This document shows positions 54,153 to 61,731 of a stretch of 64,000 nucleotides of DNA, piece by piece. The notes below the pieces were generated by a model. That model searched no databases. It was not told the origin of the DNA and worked only from the letters and a program-made list of their open reading frames with translations. Both the position numbers and the translations under genes were made by a program. This DNA comes from Dyella halodurans (GTDB taxonomy: Bacteria; Pseudomonadota; Gammaproteobacteria; Xanthomonadales; Rhodanobacteraceae). The DNA lies in NCBI RefSeq assembly GCF_026283925.1, contig NZ_JAPDPF010000002.1:558001-622000 (forward strand), in the 5' to 3' direction. How positions within the stretch are numbered: the first letter of the stretch is position 1; every line of letters starts with the position of its first letter.

Positions 54153-54185
54153 TTGACTTATTTCGATAATTTCGGAATTATCGAA
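54153..54185 (+). promoter_or_regulatory. arsR promoter with overlapping operator palindrome
   Basis: TTGACT (54153-54158) and AATTAT (54176-54181) are spaced by 17 bases. The perfect inverted repeat TTCGATAATT-TCGG-AATTATCGAA (54162-54185) covers the spacer and -10. Its end is 2 bases before the arsR ATG. Binding by ArsR would block polymerase. The predicted transcription start falls at or within a base or two of the ATG, suggesting a leaderless message. Confidence 0.6.
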
Positions 54186-54187
54186 TC

Positions 54188-54529
54188 ATGGAAACAAAAG
54201 CCGCCCTCGAAGCCCTCAGCGCCCTCAGCCACGATTCCCGGCTGGCGGCATTTCGCCAGCTGGTTCAGGCCGGCCCCGGTGGCATGTCGGTGGGCGAGCT
54301 GCGTGAACTGCTGGACCTGCCCCCAGCCACGCTCACGGCGCACCTCAACATCCTCCGTGCCGCCGCCCTGGTCCACGACGAGCGCGAAGGCCGCGTGATC
54401 CGCGTACGCGCGAACTACCTGCAAATGAACGCCCTGCTGGCCTACCTCACCGAGAACTGCTGCGAAGGCAAGGTCAGTTGCGATCCCGTATCCGTCTGCA
54501 AGCCCAGCCATTCAGGAGCCTCCCGATGA
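54188..54529 (+). CDS. arsR: ArsR-family arsenic-responsive repressor
   Basis: The 113-residue protein has the ArsR winged helix (LSHDSRLAAFRQLVQAGPGG, then PATLTAHLNILRAAALVHDE, and REGRVIRVRANYLQ). The C-terminal end has Cys91, Cys92 and Cys98 (CC-x5-C), the As(III) site spacing known from Acidithiobacillus ArsR rather than the alpha-3 CxC site of E. coli ArsR. As(III) binding should release it from the palindrome at 54162-54185. No ribosome site is visible. The stop overlaps the start of the next gene (ATGA). Confidence 0.92.
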   Translation: METKAALEALSALSHDSRLAAFRQLVQAGPGGMSVGELRELLDLPPATLTAHLNILRAAALVHDEREGRVIRVRANYLQMNALLAYLTENCCEGKVSCDPVSVCKPSHSGASR

Positions 54530-55014
54530 ATCGCTTTCACGTCCACCTCAATGTGTCTGACCTGGCGTCCAGTGTGCGTTTCTATTCCAAGCTGTTCGCA
54601 GCGGAACCGACGGTGCTCAAGTCCGACTACGCCAAATGGATGCTGGAGAATCCGCGCGTCAATTTCGCCATCTCCAACACCGGGCGCGCGCCTGGCGTCG
54701 ATCACCTCGGCATCCAGGTGGACAGTGAAGGCGACCTCGCCGAGCTCGGCCACCGCCTGGATGCAGCCGGTGGCGCTGTCGTGCCCGAAGAGGCCACCAT
54801 TTGCTGCTACGCGCAGTCCGACAAGCTGTGGACTGAAGATCCGCAAGGCACGCGCTGGGAGACTTTCCACACCCTCGGCGATGCCACGACCTACTACGCA
54901 GCCGACGCCGCCTGTGCCACGGACGGAGCCGCCTGCTCCCCCGACGTCCGCAGCGTGAAGCCCAAGGTCGACAAGGGTACCGGTTGCTGCGCACCGCAGT
55001 CCGGTTGCTGCTGA
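54526..55014 (+). CDS. arsI: ArsI/CadI-family VOC protein (putative C-As lyase)
   Basis: The 162-residue protein has the VOC fold with the likely iron ligands His5, His60 and Glu112, and the vicinal pair Cys93-Cys94 in TICCYAQSDK. This matches ArsI, a dioxygenase that splits the C-As bond of trivalent organoarsenicals, and also CadI. The C-terminus is Cys-rich (GCCAPQSGCC), which may bind metalloid. It overlaps arsR by 4 bases. The distinction between ArsI and CadI rests on context. Confidence 0.82.
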   Translation: MNRFHVHLNVSDLASSVRFYSKLFAAEPTVLKSDYAKWMLENPRVNFAISNTGRAPGVDHLGIQVDSEGDLAELGHRLDAAGGAVVPEEATICCYAQSDKLWTEDPQGTRWETFHTLGDATTYYAADAACATDGAACSPDVRSVKPKVDKGTGCCAPQSGCC

Positions 55015-55037
55015 GCAGCCGCCATGGATAGCACGCC

Positions 55038-55532
55038 ATGACCGAAGCCGCTTACAACGCGCTCTTCCTATGCACCGGTAATTCTGCGCGCAGCCAGATG
55101 GCGGAAGCCCTGCTCAATGCGATGAGCAAGGGGCGCATACATGCCTACAGTGCAGGCAGCCATCCAACGGCACATGTTCAACCGCTCGCGGCTCAGCTCA
55201 TCGCAGACCTGGGCATGCCGACCCACACGCTGCGCACCAAGAGCTGGGACGAGTTCGCCCAGCCCGGTGCCCCGGTGATGAATTTCGTCATCACCGTCTG
55301 CGACGACGCCGCTGGCGAAATCTGTCCGGTGTGGCCAGGTCATCCTGCAATGGCGCACTGGGGAGTACCCGATCCCGCACGGACACCAGACGATCCTCAG
55401 GCCTTCAAGAACGCCTGGCAGATCCTCCGCCGCCGCGTCGAGCTGCTGCTGGCGCTCCCGCTCGGCAAGCTCGATCAATTGGCGCTTGAGCAGCAGCTGC
55501 ACAAGATTGCCCAACAAACACCACACTCCTGA
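55038..55532 (+). CDS. arsC: Arsenate reductase ArsC, low-MW phosphatase type (copy 1)
   Basis: The 164-residue protein has the P-loop FLCTGNSARSQMAEA with nucleophile Cys12 and Arg18 (C-x5-R), VCDDAAGEICPVWPG with the second redox cysteines, and VPDPA with the general acid Asp. It belongs to the larger LMW-PTP arsenate reductases. It reduces As(V) to As(III) using thioredoxin or glutaredoxin. It lies 23 bases after arsI and overlaps the next arsC by one base. Confidence 0.88.
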   Translation: MTEAAYNALFLCTGNSARSQMAEALLNAMSKGRIHAYSAGSHPTAHVQPLAAQLIADLGMPTHTLRTKSWDEFAQPGAPVMNFVITVCDDAAGEICPVWPGHPAMAHWGVPDPARTPDDPQAFKNAWQILRRRVELLLALPLGKLDQLALEQQLHKIAQQTPHS

Positions 55533-55924
55533 TGGCCACCATGAAGCGCGTCCTCTTCGTCTGTATCGAAAACTCCAATCGCAGCCAGATGGCTGAGGCC
55601 TTTGCGCATATCCATGGCGGTGACCACATCGAAGCGCTGAGCGCCGGCTCAAAACCATCGGGGCAGATCAACCCGAAAGCCATCCGCTTCATGTCTGAAC
55701 TGGGTTACGACCTGACAACCCATGACTCGAAGTCGCTCGAAGAGATCGACGGCGAGTTTGATGCCGTCATCACCATGGGCTGCGGCGACAACTGTCCGTG
55801 GGTGCCGGCCAAGCGCCGCGAAGACTGGGGGCTGCCCGATCCCAAGCACATGGATGACGATGGCTATCGAGCGGTCCGCGACGAGATCTCCGCTCGTGTG
55901 AAGGCCTTGTTGGTGGCGCTGTGA
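55532..55924 (+). CDS. arsC: Arsenate reductase ArsC, low-MW phosphatase type (copy 2, pI258-like)
   Basis: The 130-residue protein has the P-loop VLFVCIENSNRSQMAEAFAH with Cys11, the redox pair in MGCGDNCPWVPA and the general acid in GLPDPKHMDD. The length and motifs fit pI258-type ArsC, distinct from the neighbouring copy. ATG 55532 overlaps the previous stop (TGATG); ATG 55541 is an alternative. Two arsenate reductases of different subtypes are therefore made from one transcript. Confidence 0.88.
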   Translation: MATMKRVLFVCIENSNRSQMAEAFAHIHGGDHIEALSAGSKPSGQINPKAIRFMSELGYDLTTHDSKSLEEIDGEFDAVITMGCGDNCPWVPAKRREDWGLPDPKHMDDDGYRAVRDEISARVKALLVAL

Positions 55925-56676
55925 TGTCGCTATCGCGCAAGCTTCTGGCCGAGTTCCTTGGCACCGCGCTGCTTCTGGCCACCGTTGTTGGCTCGGGCAT
56001 CATGGGTGTGGCGCTTTCCCACGGCAATGATGGCATCGCGCTGCTAGCCAATGCGGCGGCAACGGCCGGTGCCCTCTATGTGCTGATCGTGCTGTTTGGT
56101 CCGATCTCGGGGGCGCATTTCAATCCCGCCGTGACGCTCGCCATGCGGCTGCGTGGCGAGCTTGGCAACCGCGAAGCCGCGGCCTATATCGTCGTGCAGG
56201 TGGTGGCGGCCGTGGCCGGCGTCCTGCTGGCGCACGCCATGTTCGACCTGCCTTTGCTTCAGCCCGGCACGCATGAGCGCACGGGCCTGGCGCAGTGGCT
56301 CAGCGAGGCGGTTGCCACCTTCGGCCTGCTGCTGACTATCCTGCTCGGCGCAAGGCATCGGCCCACGGCGATTCCCGCGCTGGTGGCAAGCTACATTTTC
56401 ACGGCCTACTGGTTTACTGCCAGCACTTCGTTCGCGAATCCGGCCGTGACCGTGGCACGCTCACTGACCCAGACCTTTGCCGGGATCCGTCCCATTGATG
56501 TGGCCGGCTTCGTGGCGGCGCAGCTCCTCGGCGCGCTCGTGGCTTACGCTGCAGCGAGCCTGCTGATTCCATCCCAAACAAACACTCAAGCTGACGGGAT
56601 GGAACCCGGCCGGGCTTTGCCAAGTAGTGTCTCGCGCCCGCCAAGCAAGCAGCGCCGCCGAAAGGCGGCACTGTAG
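55924..56676 (+). CDS. aqpS: Aquaporin/MIP-family channel (AqpS-like, arsenic operon)
   Basis: The 250-residue channel has six membrane segments and the two NPA motifs: HFNPAVTLAM in the first half and SFANPAVTVARS in the second. It resembles AqpS, which replaces ArsB in the Sinorhizobium ars operon and lets arsenite leave the cell by diffusion after arsenate reduction. ATG 55924 overlaps the arsC stop by one base. No arsB or acr3 is present in this operon. The last ~30 residues are a charged tail. Confidence 0.85.
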   Translation: MSLSRKLLAEFLGTALLLATVVGSGIMGVALSHGNDGIALLANAAATAGALYVLIVLFGPISGAHFNPAVTLAMRLRGELGNREAAAYIVVQVVAAVAGVLLAHAMFDLPLLQPGTHERTGLAQWLSEAVATFGLLLTILLGARHRPTAIPALVASYIFTAYWFTASTSFANPAVTVARSLTQTFAGIRPIDVAGFVAAQLLGALVAYAAASLLIPSQTNTQADGMEPGRALPSSVSRPPSKQRRRKAAL

Positions 56677-56701
56677 CCATCAAACGTGGGCGCGGGATTC
56701 G

Positions 56702-58090
56702 CTATGGGTGTTGCGGCAGCGTGTTCTTGTAGATCTTGCCGTCCTTCATGATCACCACGAAATTCTTCGCGGGGTCGGCGACAAGCTTGATGTTGGCGAT
56801 CGGATCGCCGTCGACCAGCAGCAGGTCGGCGAGCGCGCCCTCCTCCACTACACCCAGCTTGCCCCGGTAGGGGCTACGCTCGCCCGATAGCGCCAGCAGT
56901 TCCGCGTTGGTACTGGTGGCCATGGTCAGCGCCTCGGCCGGCGTGTACCACTTGGTGAGGCTTGCCAGCAGCGCACCTTGACGCTTGGCCAGGTCGGGCG
57001 AGAACAGGACGTCGGAGCCGAAGGCCGTCTTGAGGTGATATTTCTTCGCGAGCTCGTAGGCACGATCCGTCCCCTTCATCACCTCGAGCGCCTTCTCGCG
57101 TTCGTCGGAGCCGGGCGGGAAGATTTTCTCCATGCCGTCCGGGAACGGCTGGATGCTGAGCCAGACTCCCTTTTCGGCCATCAACTTCGCGGTAGGCTCG
57201 TCCATCAATTGCCCGTGCTCGATGCACTGGACGCCCGCCTCAACGGCACGCTGCATGGCCGGCGGCGTGTACGCGTGCGCGGTGACATAGGTGCCGCGGT
57301 CCTTCGCCACTTGCACCGCAGCGGTCAGCTCGGCCGGGGTGAACGTGATGACATCGATCGGACTGTGGGGCGACGACACGCCGCCGCTCGCCGTCAGCTT
57401 GATCTGTGACGCTCCCAGCAACACTTGCTCGCGCGCACGCCGCGTCACCTCGTCGGGCGAATCGGTGACCTTGGCGGCGCCGAGCTCCTCCATGCGCGCC
57501 AGCGGCATGCCTTCGATGCGCGGCACCTCGAACAACTGGCGGAAGTCACCGTGGCCGCCGGTGACCGTGAGGATGGCACCCGACGGAAAGATCCGCGGGC
57601 CCACCACTAAACCGTCGTCGATGGCACGCTTGAGGGAGAAGGCCGGGCCGCCCAGGTCGCGTACGGTGGTGAAGCCGCGCATCAGCGTATCAGTGGCCTC
57701 GGCGGCGGCGAGCAGCGTGGTGTAACCGAGGTCGGCGGTCAGCGCCTGCGCGGGTGAGGGCCGCACCAACATGGCGTGCCAGTGCGCGTCGATCAGCCCC
57801 GGCATGAGGGTGCGGCCGCCGCCGTCGATGATCGTGGCGCCCTTGGCGGCGTCCGCCGGGATGGCCGTGGTCGAAATCTTCTCGATGCGGTTGCCGCGTA
57901 CCAGCACGTTCGACGGGCCCGACAGCGATGCACTCTTGCCGTCGAAGACATGCACGTTGTTGAACACCACGGCCGCAGCCTGCTGCGCCTGTGCGGCCAG
58001 CGGCGCGGCGAGGCTCAGAGCGAGCGCCAGGACAGACGTCAGCAAACGTCCCCTGCGGACGGTCCGGTGTTGCGGCGTAGCCGTATGCAT
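56702..58090 (-). CDS. Exported metal-dependent amidohydrolase
   Basis: The 462-residue protein has a signal peptide (residues about 1-36, cleavage near AQA-QQ). The amidohydrolase barrel has the metal motif DAHWHAML (HxH), a Lys in QIKLTASGG that may be carboxylated, His in TAHAYTP and in CIEHGQLMD, and Asp in AFGSDVLF. These residues match the imidazolonepropionase/Xaa-Pro dipeptidase-like secreted amidohydrolases. A peptide or amide substrate is likely but not identified. It is convergent with the ars operon and monocistronic. Confidence 0.88.
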   Translation of the reverse strand: MHTATPQHRTVRRGRLLTSVLALALSLAAPLAAQAQQAAAVVFNNVHVFDGKSASLSGPSNVLVRGNRIEKISTTAIPADAAKGATIIDGGGRTLMPGLIDAHWHAMLVRPSPAQALTADLGYTTLLAAAEATDTLMRGFTTVRDLGGPAFSLKRAIDDGLVVGPRIFPSGAILTVTGGHGDFRQLFEVPRIEGMPLARMEELGAAKVTDSPDEVTRRAREQVLLGASQIKLTASGGVSSPHSPIDVITFTPAELTAAVQVAKDRGTYVTAHAYTPPAMQRAVEAGVQCIEHGQLMDEPTAKLMAEKGVWLSIQPFPDGMEKIFPPGSDEREKALEVMKGTDRAYELAKKYHLKTAFGSDVLFSPDLAKRQGALLASLTKWYTPAEALTMATSTNAELLALSGERSPYRGKLGVVEEGALADLLLVDGDPIANIKLVADPAKNFVVIMKDGKIYKNTLPQHP

Positions 58091-58733
58091 GCGGAGACTC
58101 CCCTATTCCTGGTTCATGGAGGAACGGAACTTTGAGACGGCGGGACCGATAGTAAGTGCGCACTCTGTCAAGAGCGTGTGCAGAGTTCTTGTGAAGGCGG
58201 GATTGGCGTTGCGGCTGAGGGATACGCCCCTGGAACGGGGCGGCAGAGCGGTTGAGTGCGGCCCGCCACCGGAAAACCTCAAGGAACTCGTCATTCCCGC
58301 GAAAGCGGGAATGACGGGGAAAAGCGGTTTTCGAACCCACCACCGATGGCTAGCATCTATTTCCTGCGGATGCTCCGCTTGGCAAGGCAGCGCAGCCTGA
58401 TCAGCCGCTTGAACAGGCCGTCCCCACCATCAAACCGCCGCATGACAAGGATTGTCTTATGGGCCTGCGGGCCCTTTTTCCCCAACCCAATCCGCCCACC
58501 GCAAAATCCCACACGCGGATGAGGCTTTCCCTATTTACAGGATCGACTCCAGGCACGGATGTTGGCGCTCCAGTAAATGTCCCGCCCTTTAGGAGCCGCT
58601 CAACCTGGGTTGTTGCACGCGCTCCCGTTGGTCGAAGCACGGGTACCGTGAGCCGCACTTGGTCACTTCGGTCTTAGCCCAGGGAGAGTCCACTGGCGCA
58701 TTGCCAGTCGCCTACGCACCATCGGAGAAGACA
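58091..58733. other. Intergenic region with one palindromic repeat; no supported gene
   Basis: This 643-base gap contains the hairpin at 58289-58316. Short frames on both strands lack ribosome sites and family-like sequence. The promoter of the amidohydrolase lies at its left end and that of the small membrane protein at 58734 at its right end. Confidence 0.5.
58289..58316. repeat. REP-like palindrome, 12-bp stem with GAAA loop
   Basis: CGTCATTCCCGC-GAAA-GCGGGAATGACG is a perfect hairpin. It shares the ATTCCCGC-GAAA-GCGGGAAT core with both arms of the pair at 31447-31533. Here it occurs as a single unit. Confidence 0.8.
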
Positions 58734-59039
58734 GTGGAGATTATTGCCTACGCCATTCGCGCCTTTCTCAATATCACCGCCTCAGGACTCATGCTTCTCA
58801 TTGCGGTAAGTGTGCTCATCCCAGCAATGGATTCATCCGCGGACAGCCCCAGTTGGAAAAATGCTGACGTGGGCGGCGCGCTTGTACTCCTGGCGTTGGC
58901 AGTCTTCAGCGGCTATCTCGCCGTACGTTTCTGGCGACATCAACCCAAGGTCAACTCATTGGCCACATGCGCGATCCTAAACGGACTTGCGTGCATGGCA
59001 TTTCTGGGTGTCTTGGCGATGTACGTCCTGAATCACTGA
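58734..59039 (+). CDS. Small integral membrane protein, unknown
   Basis: The 101-residue protein has three predicted membrane segments (FLNITASGLMLLIAVSVLIP, GALVLLALAVFSGYLAVRFW and a C-terminal CAILNGLACMAFLGVLAMYV). GTG 58734 is chosen because GGAG lies 6 bases upstream. An upstream TTG frame to 58659 lacks a ribosome site. There is no named family. It precedes another small membrane protein gene by 89 bases. Confidence 0.6.
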   Translation: MEIIAYAIRAFLNITASGLMLLIAVSVLIPAMDSSADSPSWKNADVGGALVLLALAVFSGYLAVRFWRHQPKVNSLATCAILNGLACMAFLGVLAMYVLNH

Positions 59040-59128
59040 GGTGAACCTCACACCGCTCCTCAATACGCCACCGGAAATTAACGCCATCACTTGCCAGGCA
59101 GACAAAGCTTCCGGCACCGGAGTCGAAA

Positions 59129-59650
59129 ATGGCGATTGACATCTCTCTCCAGGCCCTTAACGCCAAGACTCTGTCCAGTTTCCTGGTCATCGCCATCCTT
59201 CCGCTCGTCATCGTCGGTGTCGTCACCTTTTCCATGGCTGACGGCAAGTCCCAGCGAATAGTCATAGGGGGTAGCCTCCTCCTCTTGGCCCTCGTGCTCT
59301 CCACGGCCTTCTACTGGCAGGCGTCAGCGATTCGAATCAAGGCCACGCCCGATGAGTTGACCGTGGGAGGCGGCCTCTATCAGGTCTCGCTTCCTATGAG
59401 TCAAGTCGAAACCAAAAACATTCGGGTTCGCGCCAAGGACGACAAGAATCATCGCGTCGGCCCGCGTACAAATGGAATCGGCATGCCCGGGTTCTCTCTT
59501 GGCTGGCATAGAACAACTGGCGACGTAAAGGCGTTTGTTGCGATCACCGTCAGCGACAAAGTTGTCGTCATTCCCACCCGAGCGGGTTATGACATCCTCG
59601 TGTCGCCACCCGATCCCGATACCTTCGTCGCTGAAATGAGAAATCTCTAG
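59129..59650 (+). CDS. Membrane protein with bacterial PH-like domain
   Basis: The 173-residue protein has two N-terminal membrane segments (residues about 17-36 and 46-62). A beta-rich cytoplasmic domain follows, with IRIKATPDELTVGGGLYQVS, GIGMPGFSLGWHRTTGDVKA and VVVIPTRAGYDILVSPPDPD. This fits the bacterial PH-like domain group. Such proteins are of unknown function. A 13-bp hairpin terminator follows at 59741-59771. Confidence 0.7.
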   Translation: MAIDISLQALNAKTLSSFLVIAILPLVIVGVVTFSMADGKSQRIVIGGSLLLLALVLSTAFYWQASAIRIKATPDELTVGGGLYQVSLPMSQVETKNIRVRAKDDKNHRVGPRTNGIGMPGFSLGWHRTTGDVKAFVAITVSDKVVVIPTRAGYDILVSPPDPDTFVAEMRNL

Positions 59651-59740
59651 TCCATAAGAAGCGGATTTAGGCTCACAGCTATCGCTAGACTTCAATCGGA
59701 AGAGTGAACCTGGCCGCGCTCTTCCGGGACGAACACGACT

Positions 59741-59771
59741 GAGGCCCGACGCGAAAATCGCGTCGGGCCTC
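59741..59771. terminator. Bidirectional intrinsic terminator hairpin
   Basis: GAGGCCCGACGCG and CGCGTCGGGCCTC form a perfect 13-bp stem with an AAAAT loop between the convergent genes ending at 59650 and 59798. It is the strongest hairpin seen in the window. T tracts are short, so termination may rely on stem strength. Confidence 0.75.
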
Positions 59772-59797
59772 TCCGTAGTTATCGCAATCCTGACCTA

Positions 59798-60310
59798 TCA
59801 ATCGTGCGATCTTGCCACCACGCTGCCATCGTTAGGATCGACCTTCAGGTTCACGTCGCCACCTCTCGTGCTCCTGGCCTCGGCATTCCACAGCCCGTCC
59901 TCGAACTTCACATGCTTGATGTCCTGAAAGCCGGCGGAAGTCAGCTGGGCACTCACCTCGTTCTTATTGAGCTTGGACGGTCCATCGGCTGGGTAGATCC
60001 TGCCGTTGATGGGTCCAACCGCTAGCTTTGCCCATTGCTTGTTGCCGCCGCGGGCCTCGGTGCGCCACACACCATCCTTGAACTCCAGGCCCTTCACTTC
60101 CTTGTAGCCAGCATTGGCGATCGCCGTCTTGATGGCATCCTCCGTCAACGCACCCATGGGCGGTTTGGACGTCCACGTCGTCACCGTCGTCGTGGTCTGG
60201 GTCGTTTCGGTGGCACTGCTCGCGGATTGCGCGGTGGCAGGAAGATGTTGAGCGGATGCGATGCCGCAAATTGACAGTCCAATCACTAAAGGAAGCATGC
60301 GCTTGACCAT
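59798..60310 (-). CDS. Exported PepSY-like protein with two repeats
   Basis: The 170-residue protein has a signal peptide (MVKRMLPLVIGLSICGIASA). A Thr/Ser-rich linker follows, then two related ~50-residue units: AIKTAIANAGYKEVKGLEFK with WRTEARGGNKQWAKLAV, and VSAQLTSAGFQDIKHVKFED with WNAEARSTRGGDVNLKV. The pattern fits PepSY-type periplasmic domains, which can inhibit proteases or act as sensors. The duplication is clear from the aligned Gly-Phe/Tyr, Val-Lys and Glu-Ala-Arg positions. Confidence 0.75.
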   Translation of the reverse strand: MVKRMLPLVIGLSICGIASAQHLPATAQSASSATETTQTTTTVTTWTSKPPMGALTEDAIKTAIANAGYKEVKGLEFKDGVWRTEARGGNKQWAKLAVGPINGRIYPADGPSKLNKNEVSAQLTSAGFQDIKHVKFEDGLWNAEARSTRGGDVNLKVDPNDGSVVARSHD

Positions 60311-60494
60311 GATGAACTCCTTCTGCTGTTGACACAGATGGTGTTGTAAGCGTGCGCACGCCCCATTGAAGCCACCATGAACTGGCGGCCTGCACTTAGC
60401 GTCTATTCATACGCACATGTGCGTTCGCTCATTTAGGCAACAGCTGGCTTCGGGCGACTATCCTGAGCGGCGAATCAGAGCCGGAGGTGGCGCC

Positions 60495-60761
60495 ATGACC
60501 GCTGATACGAAGACTCCATTCGACCACGTCAACGATGTCGTTGCACAACTGAAAGAGATGCGTCACTACGCGAAGAACAACGTCGAAACGCTGACGGCAC
60601 AGTGGCTTTTGTTCGATGGCGAGCTACGCAAGCTCAAGCACGTTGAACCTATCGAGACATTGATGTCGCGCCAAAGCGAGCTTCACGATGCTTTCAACGA
60701 CGAAATCGCCGCGCTTGAGGATCTGGCAGTGACGCTGCGGCCGCCTCCGGAAGAAGCTTAG
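60495..60761 (+). CDS. Small helical hypothetical protein
   Basis: The 88-residue soluble protein begins MTADTKTPFDHVNDVVAQLK and is mostly amphipathic helix, with no Cys. A strong ribosome site (GGAGGTGG) lies 4 bases before the ATG, which supports real translation. No family is recognised. It stands alone next to the left repeat of the hicBA block. Confidence 0.6.
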   Translation: MTADTKTPFDHVNDVVAQLKEMRHYAKNNVETLTAQWLLFDGELRKLKHVEPIETLMSRQSELHDAFNDEIAALEDLAVTLRPPPEEA

Positions 60762-60788
60762 CCGGCTATCGGGGTCGCCAATGGGGAG

Positions 60789-60830
60789 CAGGTTTAATTT
60801 TGCAGTCGGCCGCTGGCAAGTGAACCTGAC
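60789..60830 (+). repeat. Left copy of a ~43-bp repeat flanking hicBA
   Basis: It starts CAGGTTTAATTTTGCAG and ends GCAAGTGAACCTGAC. The right copy at 61681-61723 starts CAGGTTCACTTTTGCAG and ends identically. The two are direct repeats with inner differences and bracket the toxin-antitoxin pair, 850 bases apart. Confidence 0.7.
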
Positions 60831-60900
60831 TCCATTTCTTCCTTTCAAGCCGCTGCGCGCTTTCTCGTGGCAGGTGTCTTCACGGTTTGCTTCTGCTTTT

Positions 60901-61308
60901 TCAAGAGCGCAGCGCCCGCCGAGTTCTGGCTGGCGACTCTGGCTTGCTCGGCTTCAGCGGCTTACGAGGCTGCGCTTGCGCCACCTCTTGCGCAAGCGCC
61001 TCCTCGAGAAGCCTGTTCATGCTCACGCCACGCGCGGCGGCTGCATGAGCGGCGCGCTCATGAAGTTCCGGCGAAATGCGCGCCTGGAACTTGCCGGAAA
61101 AGTGCTTTGTCGGCTCGATTCCGTTCGCTGCGCATGCCTCCAAGAAGACACGCAACGATATAGCACCCTCACGCTGCAAACCCTTGACGTCGGCCGCGTA
61201 AAAATCTGCACCGCCATTGAGGCCGATGAACTCACCACGAAACATGCTGATTTCAGGGTCAAACACGATGACGGCCTTGTGGCCGTCGATGTTCATGATG
61301 TTGTTCAT
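60901..61308 (-). CDS. hicB: HicB-family antitoxin
   Basis: The 135-residue protein has the HicB partial RNase-H-like fold (KAVIVFDPEISMFRGEFIGL, then FYAADVKGLQREGAISLRVF). A C-terminal ribbon-helix-helix (KFQARISPELHERAAHAAAA, then RGVSMNRLLEEALAQ) for DNA binding follows, with a basic Pro/Lys/Arg tail. It should neutralise HicA and repress the operon. ATG 61308 overlaps the hicA stop by 4 bases. The order is toxin first, then antitoxin, as usual for hicAB. Confidence 0.9.
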   Translation of the reverse strand: MNNIMNIDGHKAVIVFDPEISMFRGEFIGLNGGADFYAADVKGLQREGAISLRVFLEACAANGIEPTKHFSGKFQARISPELHERAAHAAAARGVSMNRLLEEALAQEVAQAQPRKPLKPSKPESPARTRRALRS

Positions 61309-61559
61309 GCTCTAACTCCATTCTCATCCAACCACTTGCGGATGCTTGCGACCGGGCCCTTATCCGTGTCGGGTTTCGCGTGCGGGCGGTGAAAGACGCG
61401 CACTTGGTCGAACAACACCACGGTAACGCGCGAACCTTCCGCCTCGGTAATGGTTGCACCAAGCTCTTTGAACAGCGCCTCCACGTCCGACCACTTGACG
61501 TTGCCCGATGCAGGTCGGGCAAAGATCAGATTCAGCGTCCGTGCGTGCTTGTTCTTCAC
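61305..61559 (-). CDS. hicA: HicA-family mRNA interferase toxin
   Basis: The 84-residue protein has KNKHARTLNLIFARPASGNV, WSDVEALFKELGATITEAEG, SRVTVVLFDQVRVFHRPHAK and ASIRKWLDENGV, the HicA double-stranded-RNA-binding-like fold. The usual catalytic His is probably the one in VFHRPH. The start is uncertain: GTG 61559 gives the family-typical N-terminus. GTG 61589 and ATG 61628 are also in frame, but the last lies inside the terminator hairpin at 61618-61641. It cleaves mRNA when free of HicB. Confidence 0.85.
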   Translation of the reverse strand: MKNKHARTLNLIFARPASGNVKWSDVEALFKELGATITEAEGSRVTVVLFDQVRVFHRPHAKPDTDKGPVASIRKWLDENGVRA

Positions 61560-61610
61560 GAGATCAATGGTACCATTTTTCAGTACCACTTCAAAGTGAC
61601 CTAAGCGCCC

Positions 61611-61641
61611 AAAACAAAGCCCCTGCATCACTGCGGGGGCT
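61611..61641 (-). terminator. Intrinsic terminator of the autotransporter transcript (minus strand)
   Basis: On the minus strand AGCCCCCGCA-GTGA-TGCAGGGGCT (61641-61618) forms a 10-bp stem with one wobble pair, followed directly by TTGTTTT (61617-61611). It lies after the autotransporter gene and just before hicA. It therefore separates the two transcription units and argues against a hicA start at 61628. Confidence 0.7.
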
Positions 61642-61680
61642 CGGTGGTTCGCTGCTGACCTAGGTCAGGGCTATCGAGGT

Positions 61681-61723
61681 CAGGTTCACTTTTGCAGCTG
61701 GACCGCGAGCAAGTGAACCTGAC
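61681..61723 (+). repeat. Right copy of the ~43-bp repeat flanking hicBA
   Basis: It has perfect 13-base inverted ends when the two flanking bases are included (GTCAGGTTCACTT at 61679-61691 and AAGTGAACCTGAC at 61711-61723). The left copy at 60789-60830 keeps the right arm but is degenerate in the left arm. It may be a second class of palindromic element or the footprint of a mobile cassette. Confidence 0.7.
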
Positions 61724-61731
61724 GTCGCTTA

